From positions 4,216,001-4,280,000 of the forward strand of contig CP088295.1 of NCBI GenBank assembly GCA_024666565.1: a stretch of DNA of 64,000 nucleotides. The letters are read 5' to 3'. The notes beneath the pieces are model-generated. The model was not told the origin of the DNA. It saw only the letters and a program-made list of their open reading frames with translations, and ran no database searches. This DNA is from Svornostia abyssi (GTDB lineage: Bacteria > Actinomycetota > Thermoleophilia > Solirubrobacterales > Solirubrobacteraceae). Every line of letters begins with the position of its first letter. The stretch's first letter is position 1. Positions 46,392-53,679 of this stretch are shown in pieces. Position numbers and translations under genes: made by a program.

Positions 46392-46945
46392 GAGCTCCTG
46401 GCCTCCCAGGTGAACGTCTGCGTCGCGGTGAGCCCCTGGGCGCTGTTGTTGTCCTGCAGCGTGACCGTGATCTCGTAGACGTTCGACGTGCCGTTCGTCC
46501 ACGACCCCTCGCTCAGGCCCGCCGCGTAGCTGTCGGGGAACGCCGTCAGCGTGCCGTTGTGGATCGTCGCCGAGGAGCTGAAGCCGGTGCAAGCGTTGCT
46601 GGCCGGCGGCGCGCCCGGGAACGAGCCGCGGCGCACGACGACATCGAGGTACTGATCGAGCCCGGTGCCGCCCGTCGTGCCGTAGAGCTTCACGGCGGAC
46701 GTCAGCGAGCCGGTGTAGTCGACCTTGATGCACTTCGTGAGCGTGTCCCCCGGCTTGAGGTTGCTCATCGAGAAGAGCGCGGAACCGGAGTCGTTGTCGC
46801 TCAGCGCCACGGTGCCCGCGCCATAGCTGTTGCCGGCGTTGCTCGTCGTCGTGCTGAACGCCGAGTGCACGGTGCCGGACGCGACCACGCCGAGCAGCGC
46901 GAGGATGACCGCGCTGGTGATGAGTTTCGCTCGTGTCGTCTTCAT
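46388..46945 (-). CDS. TasA/camelysin-like secreted fibre protein
   Basis: A 185-residue exported protein without insertion, the plain form of the family. Signal helix residues 7-28 ends VHSAFS; then TTSNAGNSYGAGTVALSDNDSG, LYGTTGGTGLDQYLDVVV and FTWEARSS. Two cysteines (TKCIKV and ACTGF) are conserved in the paralogues and may form a disulfide. It resembles the proteins processed by SipW-type peptidases in Bacillus biofilms. It is coupled to the LamG-bearing gene by a GTGA overlap. Confidence 0.85.
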   Translation of the reverse strand: MKTTRAKLITSAVILALLGVVASGTVHSAFSTTTSNAGNSYGAGTVALSDNDSGSALFSMSNLKPGDTLTKCIKVDYTGSLTSAVKLYGTTGGTGLDQYLDVVVRRGSFPGAPPASNACTGFSSSATIHNGTLTAFPDSYAAGLSEGSWTNGTSNVYEITVTLQDNNSAQGLTATQTFTWEARSS

Positions 46946-47047
46946 CGGTCGTCCGTGACCTCCATCACCAATATCGGCGAGGAACGCCCGCTCCTACAGG
47001 GGAATCGGGTATGTGTCGACGCACCGCATCGACGACCCGAACCGCAT

Positions 47048-48163
47048 TCACGCCAGCGTGCAGACGCTCTCATCCGGGTCTACCCCCCACGCCCTCATGC
47101 GGAAGCGGAACTCAGCCTGGACGGGCTGCCCGGTCCTCGGCGTGAGGGTCACGCGGACCCGGTTCTCGCCCGGGTAGAGGTGCTCCGGATCGACCTGCCA
47201 GACGAACGGCCGGGACGACGCGGCCCCAGCCGCCTCGCCGTTGATCTGGTAGGAGACGGTCTTCCAGGTGCGTGGCGGCGCGACGCCGAGCGACCACCGT
47301 TCCCCGAGCGCGAACACGAGCCGCCGGCCCTCCTCGTTCGTCCAGATCCGCATGCCGAGTTTCCTGGCCGTGCCGCTGGCCCCATGCGCCGTGAGCACGC
47401 GACGCGACGTCACCCAGCGCTCGGTGTTCGGAATGCGGCGCATGCCGCGCTTCGACGGTGGCGGCACGTCCACGCGCGCGCACCAGCGGTCGGATGCGCC
47501 GGCGGTCGGTTCGTTCGGGTTCTGTCGTGGCGGGCGCTTGCGGCTGGTCCCCGGGTCGATCGGGGTGCGGGTGGTCCCGTCGCCGGTCGTGGTCACGCCG
47601 AAGACGAACGACTGGACGGCGTCGAGGTTCGCGATCGCGTTGCCCGCATCGGCCACCGTGATGCGCAGGCGATAGGTCCGTGCCTCGCCGGCCTGGATCG
47701 GGTCCTCCGGGCGCAGCGCGGCGCTCTCGCTCTCCGGGAACGTGTCCAGCGTGCCGTCGAACTGCACGCCCGGGGCGCCGAGCCCGAAGTCCGCCGACGC
47801 CGGCGTGAACCCCGCGCACGAGCCCGCGGCGGCCGCGGGGCGCGTGCCGCGGGTGATCTGCAGCCGCAGGTGCGGGACGAGCCCGTCGGCCTCCCGGGCC
47901 CCGAAGAGCGCGACGTCGGCCGGATGCGCGTCGTCATTCGTCAGCGTGACGCACCGCTCGACGACGTGGCCCGGGGCCAGGCCCGTCTCGGTGAAGACCG
48001 GCCCGGTGACGTCGAGGTGCAGCCCGCCGTGGGATGCGGCGCGGATCTCGTCGCCGCCACCGGTCAGCACGCCACCGGACCCGCCGATCCCGAACGCCAT
48101 CGCGGCGGTCGCCGCGGCAGCGACGACCACGCCGACGACCGCGGCGATGGCGCGGCTGATCAT
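47048..48163 (-). CDS. TasA/camelysin-like secreted protein with extra C-terminal domain
   Basis: A 371-residue relative of the fibre proteins. The first 190 or so residues carry a divergent family domain (ERCVTLTNDDAHPADVALFG, LQITRGT, GTLDTFPES, YRLRITVADAGNAIANLDAVQSFVFG). A Pro/Arg-rich linker leads to a separate domain of about 130 residues of beta type (WVTSRRVLTAHGASG, FVWQVDPEHLYPGENRVRVTL), which I cannot name. ATG 48163 overlaps the signal peptidase stop (ATGA), so the two are made together. Confidence 0.78.
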   Translation of the reverse strand: MISRAIAAVVGVVVAAAATAAMAFGIGGSGGVLTGGGDEIRAASHGGLHLDVTGPVFTETGLAPGHVVERCVTLTNDDAHPADVALFGAREADGLVPHLRLQITRGTRPAAAAGSCAGFTPASADFGLGAPGVQFDGTLDTFPESESAALRPEDPIQAGEARTYRLRITVADAGNAIANLDAVQSFVFGVTTTGDGTTRTPIDPGTSRKRPPRQNPNEPTAGASDRWCARVDVPPPSKRGMRRIPNTERWVTSRRVLTAHGASGTARKLGMRIWTNEEGRRLVFALGERWSLGVAPPRTWKTVSYQINGEAAGAASSRPFVWQVDPEHLYPGENRVRVTLTPRTGQPVQAEFRFRMRAWGVDPDESVCTLA

Positions 48164-48735
48164 CCGGCGCTCCAGATCCGCCTGAGGGCGAGGCCGCCGA
48201 GCGCGACGGTGGCCAGCAGCGGGAGCAGACCCCACGGGATCCCGCGAAACGGCGTCAGCAGCGTGCCTGCGACGGGCACGGAGAAGCTCACGACCCCCAT
48301 CCTGCCCTCGGTGCGGACCTGCCAGCTCTCCGAGGCCGAGTTCGCGTCGCCGCGCGTCGTGAAGGCGAGCCGGTCGCCGGGCATCGGCGCGATCTTCGTC
48401 GCCCGGTGCACGATGATCCGATCCCGGCCGCTCGGGTCCTGGAACGCGACGACGTCGCCGACGCGTGCTTCGTACGCCGGGATCTCGCGGACGAAGACGA
48501 GATCACCGGGCGACAGCGCGGGCTCCATGCTGCCGGTGGCTTCCACTCGCGGTTTGATCCCCGCGAGGATGAGGCCGACGACCAGCACGGCCGACCCGAC
48601 GAGAAAGACCAGCAGCACCGCGCTCACACGGCCGATGGCACGCCGCCAGAACGCCGGGCGGCGCCCGCGGGACGGAAGCGCGGGCGCCGGGCCGGGATCC
48701 CAGCTCTGGACCACCGTGGCGGTGGACTCACGCAT
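48160..48735 (-). CDS. SipW-type (ER/archaeal-type) signal peptidase I
   Basis: A 191-residue membrane peptidase. After a membrane helix (AVLLVFLVGSAVLVVGLILAG) comes GSMEPALSPGDLVFV with the catalytic Ser. The general base region reads RIIVHRATKI, with His where bacterial Lep has Lys, the mark of the SipW/Sec11 group. A second hydrophobic stretch closes the protein. In Bacillus SipW cleaves TasA-type precursors, and here it is embedded among such genes. ATG 48735 was chosen because the longer start at 48780 would lie inside a hairpin. Confidence 0.9.
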   Translation of the reverse strand: MRESTATVVQSWDPGPAPALPSRGRRPAFWRRAIGRVSAVLLVFLVGSAVLVVGLILAGIKPRVEATGSMEPALSPGDLVFVREIPAYEARVGDVVAFQDPSGRDRIIVHRATKIAPMPGDRLAFTTRGDANSASESWQVRTEGRMGVVSFSVPVAGTLLTPFRGIPWGLLPLLATVALGGLALRRIWSAG

Positions 48736-48756
48736 GACGCAGACCGTGGCGGGGTC

Positions 48757-48781
48757 GGTGGGTCGGGATCGCCGACCCACC
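48757..48781 (-). terminator. Intercistronic hairpin between first fibre gene and signal peptidase gene
   Basis: Perfect 10-bp arms GGTGGGTCGG and CCGACCCACC with a 5-nt loop start 9 nt after the fibre-gene stop. No U tract follows. It probably lowers read-through to the peptidase or protects the upstream mRNA end. Confidence 0.6.
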
Positions 48782-48789
48782 TGCCCGGC

Positions 48790-49344
48790 CTAGATCGAAC
48801 GTGCCTCCCAGGTGAACGTCTGCGAGGCGTTCAGGCCCTGGGCCGCGTTGTTGTCCTGCACGGTGACGGCGATCCGGTAGGTCGCGGCCTCACCGTTGCT
48901 CCACGAGGTGTCGGTGTCATCCACGCCCGCGGCGTAGTTGTCCGGGAACGCCTGGAGCGTGCCGCTGTAGATCGAGGTGGCGCCGGAGAAGTCGCTGCAG
49001 TCGGCGGCGGTGCCCGTACCACGGGTGATGGCGACATCGAGGTACTGGTCGAGGCCGGTGCCGGCGGTCGTGCCGTACAGCTTCACCGTGGCGTTCACGG
49101 AGCCGGTGCTGGCGTACGTGACGCGGATGCATCGCGTGTACGTGTCGTTGGCGTCCGCACCGGTCACGTTGAAGAGCGCCGAGCCCGAATCGTTGTCGGT
49201 CAGGGTGATCGAGCCGGTGGCAAAGGAGTTGCCGGCATTCTGCGTCGTGGCGCTGAACGCCGAGAAGACCACCGCGGACATGGCGGCGGCGAGCACGCCG
49301 AGCACCGCGGTGCTTGCGAGCAGCTTGCTCTTGGTGGATCGCAT
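48790..49344 (-). CDS. TasA/camelysin-like secreted fibre protein, first gene of the cluster
   Basis: A 184-residue exported protein very similar to the one at 46388-46945. Signal helix residues 8-29, then SATTQNAGNSFATGSITLTDNDSG, LYGTTAGTGLDQYLDVAI, GTLQAFPDNYAAGV and FTWEARSI. The cysteine pair (TRCIRV, ADCSDF) is kept. As first gene with a hairpin behind it, it may be the most abundant subunit. The leader is about 110 nt from a possible TATACC promoter. Confidence 0.86.
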   Translation of the reverse strand: MRSTKSKLLASTAVLGVLAAAMSAVVFSAFSATTQNAGNSFATGSITLTDNDSGSALFNVTGADANDTYTRCIRVTYASTGSVNATVKLYGTTAGTGLDQYLDVAITRGTGTAADCSDFSGATSIYSGTLQAFPDNYAAGVDDTDTSWSNGEAATYRIAVTVQDNNAAQGLNASQTFTWEARSI

Positions 49345-49437
49345 GTGTAAACCCGTCCTTGGTGTCGCGAGAGCCCTCTCCGCCGTCGGTGGCGTGGGAG
49401 GTGGCTACACCTGTATCGGCGCGCTCCCGGACCGGCT

Positions 49438-49465
49438 TCACCATTTCTGGTGAGAATCAGGTATA
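49438..49465 (-). promoter_or_regulatory. Possible promoter and operator of the fibre cluster
   Basis: On the minus strand TATACC (49460-49465) is followed by the palindrome TCACCA-N4-TGGTGA (49438-49453) where transcription would begin. No good -35 box was found, so this is tentative. Confidence 0.4.
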
Positions 49466-49514
49466 GCCTATCCCCAGCAGTTCCGGGGATTCCGCCAAGA
49501 AATGAGACAACCAG

Positions 49515-49997
49515 TCAGGTCAGAAGCTCGGTTCCGCCCCAAACGACGGCCCCGACGACGGACACGGCCACGAGCAACCATCCCGCCAGCCGCAGCGGAG
49601 ACTCGGCGCGCTCGGAGGTGGACAGAAGTTCGACCTCGAGCAGCATCTCGCGCGCGGCCTGCAGCCCGGAGAGCGGCACCATGACGTCTCGCGGGCCCGC
49701 CGCGAGCATCTCCGGGACGTCGAATCCGGCAGTCCGTCGCAGGGTCGACGGGATGCCCTCCTCGAGCAGGAGCGACTGGATGAACTCGGCCTCGACCAGG
49801 TTTCGAGCGGTCACGACCCGCACCAGGTCGCCGACGGCGTAGGACGGCTTGACCTTGCGGGCCCACGCCTGCGCGGGCGTGACCTCGGCCTCGCCCCCAC
49901 CCGCGGGCACGAGCGGCAGCCCGCAGTCCGGGCACAGGCGCTCGTCGGCGGCGTGCGACGTTCCACACCGCAGGCAGACGAGCGCCTCGCCGGTCAC
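49515..49997 (-). CDS. Zinc-ribbon, DUF2007-like, membrane-tail protein
   Basis: A 160-residue protein: zinc ribbon (CLRCG, CPDCG, residues 8-25), a DUF2007-like region (LVRVVTARNLVEAEFIQSLLLEEGIPSTLRR, then MVPLSGLQAAREML) and a C-terminal membrane helix (LAGWLLVAVSVVGAVVWGG). DUF2007 domains are thought to act in signalling or metal handling. The ATG overlaps the JAMM peptidase stop by 4 nt, so it belongs to the cysteine unit. Confidence 0.75.
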   Translation of the reverse strand: MTGEALVCLRCGTSHAADERLCPDCGLPLVPAGGGEAEVTPAQAWARKVKPSYAVGDLVRVVTARNLVEAEFIQSLLLEEGIPSTLRRTAGFDVPEMLAAGPRDVMVPLSGLQAAREMLLEVELLSTSERAESPLRLAGWLLVAVSVVGAVVWGGTELLT

Positions 49998-50389
49998 GTC
50001 ACGTCGACGGGCACCTCGGTGACCTCGCCGCCCTCGATCACGTACGAGCGCGTCTCGGGCTCATCGGGCTTCAGGCCCACGATGAGCCACTCCACGCCCG
50101 GCCAGTTCCCCGCGAAGTTGATGTCGGTCTGCGACGGGTAGGCCTCGGACCGCGTGTGCGAGTGATAGATGCCGCCGAGCTCGGCACCGCGGCCCTCGAT
50201 CTCGTCGAGCAGGCGGATCAGCACGGGCCCATCGACCTCGAAGCGCATCGGGCTGGCGGCGATGTTCTCGGTGGCGTGGACCGCGAGCACCTCGCCGTCG
50301 CGCATCTCGAGCACGCCGCAGCACTCGTTCGGCGCGTCGGCGCGCGCGTGCGCCACCACGTCATCCAGCAGCGCGCGCGGGATCTTCAT
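49994..50389 (-). CDS. JAMM/MPN metallopeptidase, Mec-like (sulfur-carrier hydrolase)
   Basis: A 131-residue JAB1/MPN peptidase. HSHTRSEAYPSQTD is the complete JAMM metal motif (HxH-x7-S-x2-D) with Glu supplied earlier (NECCG). In mycobacteria the homologue Mec releases cysteine from the CysO-cysteine adduct. The same operon has cysM, and a MoaD-like carrier lies just beyond, so that role is very likely here. It may also trim the carrier's C-terminus. Confidence 0.9.
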   Translation of the reverse strand: MKIPRALLDDVVAHARADAPNECCGVLEMRDGEVLAVHATENIAASPMRFEVDGPVLIRLLDEIEGRGAELGGIYHSHTRSEAYPSQTDINFAGNWPGVEWLIVGLKPDEPETRSYVIEGGEVTEVPVDVT

Positions 50390-50411
50390 GCTGGTCCTCG
50401 GGTGACGAGGG

Positions 50412-50594
50412 TCAGACGTCGGCGCGACGCGGCAGCTCTTCGCGGTCGTCCGACGAGCTGGTGGACAGACCGTCCTTGAACTCGCGCATACCGCGGCCGA
50501 TGGAGCGCCCGACTTCGGGCAGCTTCTTCGGGCCGAGCACGATCAGCGCGATCGCGAGGACGATGATGAGTTCCATGGGGCCGATATTGGGCAC
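50412..50594 (-). CDS. tatA: Twin-arginine translocase subunit TatA/TatE
   Basis: A 60-residue membrane protein from GTG 50594, with AGAGGAG six bases upstream. PNIGPMELIIVLAIALIVLGPKKLPEVGRSIGRGMREFK contains the short membrane helix, the Gly-Pro hinge and the amphipathic helix of TatA. The tail is acidic/basic. It lies 13 nt after cysM. TatBC are not in the window. Confidence 0.93.
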   Translation of the reverse strand: MPNIGPMELIIVLAIALIVLGPKKLPEVGRSIGRGMREFKDGLSTSSSDDREELPRRADV

Positions 50595-50607
50595 GGGGTG
50601 CTCCTCT

Positions 50608-51582
50608 TTACCACCACACCGTGGAGTCGAGATTCTCGACTTCCTCGATGGGTCGGGTGTAGATGCCGGATGACAGGTACTTCCAACCGTCGTCACAGAC
50701 GATGAAGACGACGTTGCCTTCGTCCATCCCCTCCGCGATCCGTACGGCGATCTTCGCGATCGCCCCCGAGGAGACCCCCGCGAACAGCCCCTCATCATCG
50801 AGGAGCTTCCGCGTCCACATGATCGCATCGTGGTTGGTGACGAAGATCTTCCGGTCCAGCAGGGAGATGTCGATGATCGGCGGGATGAACCCGTCATCGA
50901 GGCTGCGCAGGCCCTGAACGGGCTCGCCCTGCATCGGCTCGGCGGCGACGATCGTGACGCGATCGCCGAGCTCCTCCTTGAACCGGCGGGCATGCCCCAT
51001 GAGCGTGCCCCCGGTGCCCAGGCCCGCGACGAACGCGTCGACCTGCCCGTCGAGCTCCTCGAGGATCTCGACGGCGGTGCCGTGGTAGTGGGCGCCGGGA
51101 TTCGCGGCGTTCCCGTACTGGTACGGCATGTAGTAGTCGGCATCGGCCTCGGCCATCTCCAGCGCCATCGCGACCGCGCCGTTGCTGCCCTGGTCACCCG
51201 GGGAGTAGACGATCTCCGCGCCGTACATCTCGAGCAGCTGCGTGCGCTCGGGCGTGACGTTGTCCGGCATGACGACCTTCAGCGGGTAGCCCTTGCGCGA
51301 GCAGATCATCGCCAGGGCGATGCCGGTGTTGCCCGACGTCGGCTCGAGGATGGTCTGGCCGGGCCGGATGAGGCCCTTCTCCTCGGCGTCCTCGATGAGG
51401 GCGCGGGCGACGCGGTCCTTCACCGATCCGGTGGGATTCGCCGACTCGAGCTTCGCCCAGATGCGGACCCCGGGCTTGGGCGACAGCGTCTTCAGCTCGA
51501 CGAGCGGCGTGTTGCCGATCGCCTGCACGATGTCGCCGTAACGACCGCCGCATGGGCGGTTCTGGAGGGGCCCCAGCGCCAT
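50608..51582 (-). CDS. cysM: Cysteine synthase, CysM type
   Basis: A 324-residue PLP enzyme. SANPTGSVKDRVAR has the PLP lysine, EPTSGNTGIALA the substrate loop, and GLGTGGTLMGHARRFKE the phosphate loop. In mycobacteria CysM uses thiocarboxylated CysO with O-phosphoserine; the gene set here fits that pathway. ATG 51582 has no ribosome site, and a TACACT box 11-16 bp before it suggests a leaderless mRNA. Confidence 0.93.
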   Translation of the reverse strand: MALGPLQNRPCGGRYGDIVQAIGNTPLVELKTLSPKPGVRIWAKLESANPTGSVKDRVARALIEDAEEKGLIRPGQTILEPTSGNTGIALAMICSRKGYPLKVVMPDNVTPERTQLLEMYGAEIVYSPGDQGSNGAVAMALEMAEADADYYMPYQYGNAANPGAHYHGTAVEILEELDGQVDAFVAGLGTGGTLMGHARRFKEELGDRVTIVAAEPMQGEPVQGLRSLDDGFIPPIIDISLLDRKIFVTNHDAIMWTRKLLDDEGLFAGVSSGAIAKIAVRIAEGMDEGNVVFIVCDDGWKYLSSGIYTRPIEEVENLDSTVWW

Positions 51583-51583
51583 T

Positions 51584-51598
51584 ACTTCACGAAGTGTA
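51584..51598 (-). promoter_or_regulatory. Promoter and palindrome at the cysM start
   Basis: TACACT (51593-51598 on minus) would place the start of transcription at or near ATG 51582. ACTTC-AC-GAAGT, a near-perfect palindrome, covers 51584-51595 between it and the ATG. Confidence 0.45.
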
Positions 51599-51608
51599 GC
51601 TTGAAGTC

Positions 51609-51983
51609 GTGAGTTCGCTTGTGAATATCGGGATGTTCGAACTGGCGTTCGGCGCAGTGCTGGGCTGGCTCATCACGCTGCGCCTCGAATCGCCGGAGAC
51701 ACTGCGGCGATTCGGCGTGACCCAGCCCCGCCGGCTCCTGCAGATGCACATCGACTTCGTGATGATGGGGATCATCCTCATCGCGGTCGGCCTGGCGGTT
51801 CCCGACCTGCCGACATGGATCGCGGCGCCGCTCGTGTTCGGCACGATCATGAACCCGCTCGGGTTCCTGCCGCTGGCCTTCTCCGAGGAGCAGCGGCGCA
51901 AGGCGTACTACCGCGTGATCATCACGCTGTCGTTCATCGGGACGAGCGGCGGGCTCACCGCAGCGGCGGTCTTCGCGTTGTAG
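51609..51983 (+). CDS. Four-helix conserved membrane protein
   Basis: A 124-residue protein with about four membrane helices. LLQMHIDFVMMGIILIAVGL and FGTIMNPLGFLPLAF recall small His-containing membrane proteins of the styrene-oxide isomerase/HabA type, but the match is by eye and weak. GTG 51609 starts 26 nt from the divergent cysM. It is on the opposite strand inside the cysteine cluster. Confidence 0.6.
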   Translation: MSSLVNIGMFELAFGAVLGWLITLRLESPETLRRFGVTQPRRLLQMHIDFVMMGIILIAVGLAVPDLPTWIAAPLVFGTIMNPLGFLPLAFSEEQRRKAYYRVIITLSFIGTSGGLTAAAVFAL

Positions 51984-51992
51984 CCGCGAACG

Positions 51993-52272
51993 TCAGCGCG
52001 CCCCGCCGGCCATGGCCGGCAGGATCACGAGTACGTCGCCCGCGCCCACCGCCGTGTCCAGCCCGCCGAGGACACGAACATCCTCGTCGTTGAGGTACAC
52101 GTTGACGTAGCGGTTGAGGTCGCCGTTCTCGCCGAACAGCTGAGTCTCGGTCGCGGGATGCGCCGCCGCGAGCGAGCGCAGGACCGTGCCGACGTCGTCG
52201 CCGGCGGCGTCGATCTCCCTTCTCGCCGCCGACGGACGGGCGCAGGACCGGGGGAATGCGAACAGTGGCCAT
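51993..52272 (-). CDS. MoaD/ThiS-like sulfur-carrier protein, CysO type (frame break at 52217-52219)
   Basis: About 92 residues after one base is removed from CCC at 52217-52219. The corrected reading MATVRIPPVLRPSVGGEKEIDAAGDD... continues with NLNDE-like YVNVYLNDEDVRVLGG and ends VLVILPAMAGGAR. This is the beta-grasp carrier fold. The Gly-Gly that becomes a thiocarboxylate is followed by Ala-Arg, so the tail must be cut before activation. It is 13 nt after the ThiF-like activator gene on the same strand. Confidence 0.85.
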
Positions 52273-52285
52273 AGGACGCGTCACC

Positions 52286-53464
52286 CTAGCCCGCCGCGGC
52301 GCAGAACGCCTCGTAGTCGGGGAAGACGCCCATGTCCTCGTCCGCGATGGTCGACGGGTCGACCGAGCACACCGGGCACTCGGGGTCACGGCGCACCTTC
52401 AGTTCGGTGAACGTCGCCCCGAGGGCTTCGTAGAGCAGGAGGCGGCCGATGAGGGGTTCGCCCGCGCCGATGACGAGCTTGATGACCTCGGTCGCCTGGA
52501 GGAGGCCCATGGTGCCCGGCAGGACGCCGAGCACGCCGTTGGCGCCGCAGGACGGGGCGAGCTCGGCCGGCGGCGGCACGGGGTACAGGCAGCGGTAGCA
52601 GGGGCCGTCGTGCGGCTTGAAGACCGAGAGCTGGCCGTCGAAGCCGAGGATCGACGCGCTGACGACCGGGATGTCCAGCCGGACCGTGGCGTCGTTGAGC
52701 AGGTAGCGCGTGGGGAAGTTGTCGACCCCGTCCACGATCACGTCGTAGCCGGAGATGATCTCCATGATGTTCGAGGCGTCCAGGCGCGTCTGGTACGGCT
52801 TGACCTCGACGCCCGGGTTGATGTCGTGGATCGCCTGCATCGCCGACTCGACCTTCGCGACGCCGACGCGGTCTGTGGCGTGCGCGACCTGGCGCTGGAG
52901 GTTCGAGACGTCGACCACGTCGTCGTCGACGATGCCGAGCGTGCCGACGCCGGCCGCCGCGAGGTACAGCGCGATCGGCGAGCCGAGGCCGCCCGCGCCC
53001 AGCAGGAGCACCTTGCTCTGCAGCAGCTTGCGCTGGCCCTCCTCGCCGACCTCCGGCAGGAGGAAGTGGCGGGAGTAGCGCTCGCGCTGGTCCGGGGTGA
53101 ACTGGAACGGCTTCTCCCACTCGTACCCGCGGTCCTTCCACAGCGTGAAGCCGCCGGTCATCGACGAGACGTCCTCGTAGCCGAGGTCCTCGAGCGTCTT
53201 CGCGGCGAGCGCCGAGCGGTTGCCGGCGGCGCAGTAGAGGATCACGCGCTGGGAGCGGTCGGGCGCGGCACCCTCGATGCGCTGCTCGAGGTAGGCGCGG
53301 CTGACGTGCTTCGCGCCGGGGATCTTGCCCTGCGCGACCTCGTCGGTCTCGCGGACGTCGATGATGGCGACGCCGTTGCCAATGACCTCGGCGACCTCGC
53401 TGGGGTCGACCTCGGTGATCTGGCTCTTGATCTGGCGGATGAACTCCGCGCCGGACGGGGTCAC
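52286..53464 (-). CDS. Rhodanese-ThiF/MoeB fusion, sulfur-carrier activating enzyme
   Basis: A 392-residue two-domain enzyme. Rhodanese comes first (residues about 10-115) with active loop YCAAGNRSALAA. The E1-like domain follows: LLGAGGLGSPIALYLAAAG binds ATP, NLQRQVAH and VDGVDNFPTRYLLND are MoeB/ThiF blocks, and two CxxC pairs (CYRCLYP, CPVC) bind zinc. GTG 53464 was chosen because AGGAG lies 10 bases upstream. In mycobacterial MoeZ the two domains are in the opposite order. Confidence 0.92.
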   Translation of the reverse strand: MTPSGAEFIRQIKSQITEVDPSEVAEVIGNGVAIIDVRETDEVAQGKIPGAKHVSRAYLEQRIEGAAPDRSQRVILYCAAGNRSALAAKTLEDLGYEDVSSMTGGFTLWKDRGYEWEKPFQFTPDQRERYSRHFLLPEVGEEGQRKLLQSKVLLLGAGGLGSPIALYLAAAGVGTLGIVDDDVVDVSNLQRQVAHATDRVGVAKVESAMQAIHDINPGVEVKPYQTRLDASNIMEIISGYDVIVDGVDNFPTRYLLNDATVRLDIPVVSASILGFDGQLSVFKPHDGPCYRCLYPVPPPAELAPSCGANGVLGVLPGTMGLLQATEVIKLVIGAGEPLIGRLLLYEALGATFTELKVRRDPECPVCSVDPSTIADEDMGVFPDYEAFCAAAG

Positions 53465-53508
53465 GCTGGAAAACTCCTGAAGTGCGATCGGCTTTCGGAC
53501 TTCAGAAA

Positions 53509-53555
53509 GTATAGCGGCCGAGACAGAGACGCCCGCCCTGCACGGCGGGCGTCTC
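53509..53555 (-). promoter_or_regulatory. Promoter of the activator-carrier operon with 12-bp inverted repeat
   Basis: TATACT on minus (53509-53514) is 45 bp before GTG 53464. The perfect inverted repeat GAGACGCCCGCC-N6-GGCGGGCGTCTC (53526-53555) covers the -35 region and could be an operator or a terminator. Confidence 0.5.
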
Positions 53556-53679
53556 ATGTGGAGGTCTCGGTGGCTTCTGCTCGACCCGTTCGCTTTGGCT
53601 GAGGAACGTTCGTGGAGGGTGCTGCACCACTGTTATCGGACGGGCTCCCTGCCGACGACATGGGGTGAAGACCCCAATC

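Noticed and set aside
46971..49420. GCCGATAT (46971-46978) and GCCGATAC (49413-49420) upstream of two fibre genes, resembling the -10 of FliA/WhiG promoters
   Set aside because: No TAAA-like -35 at the right spacing and very different distances to the start codons.
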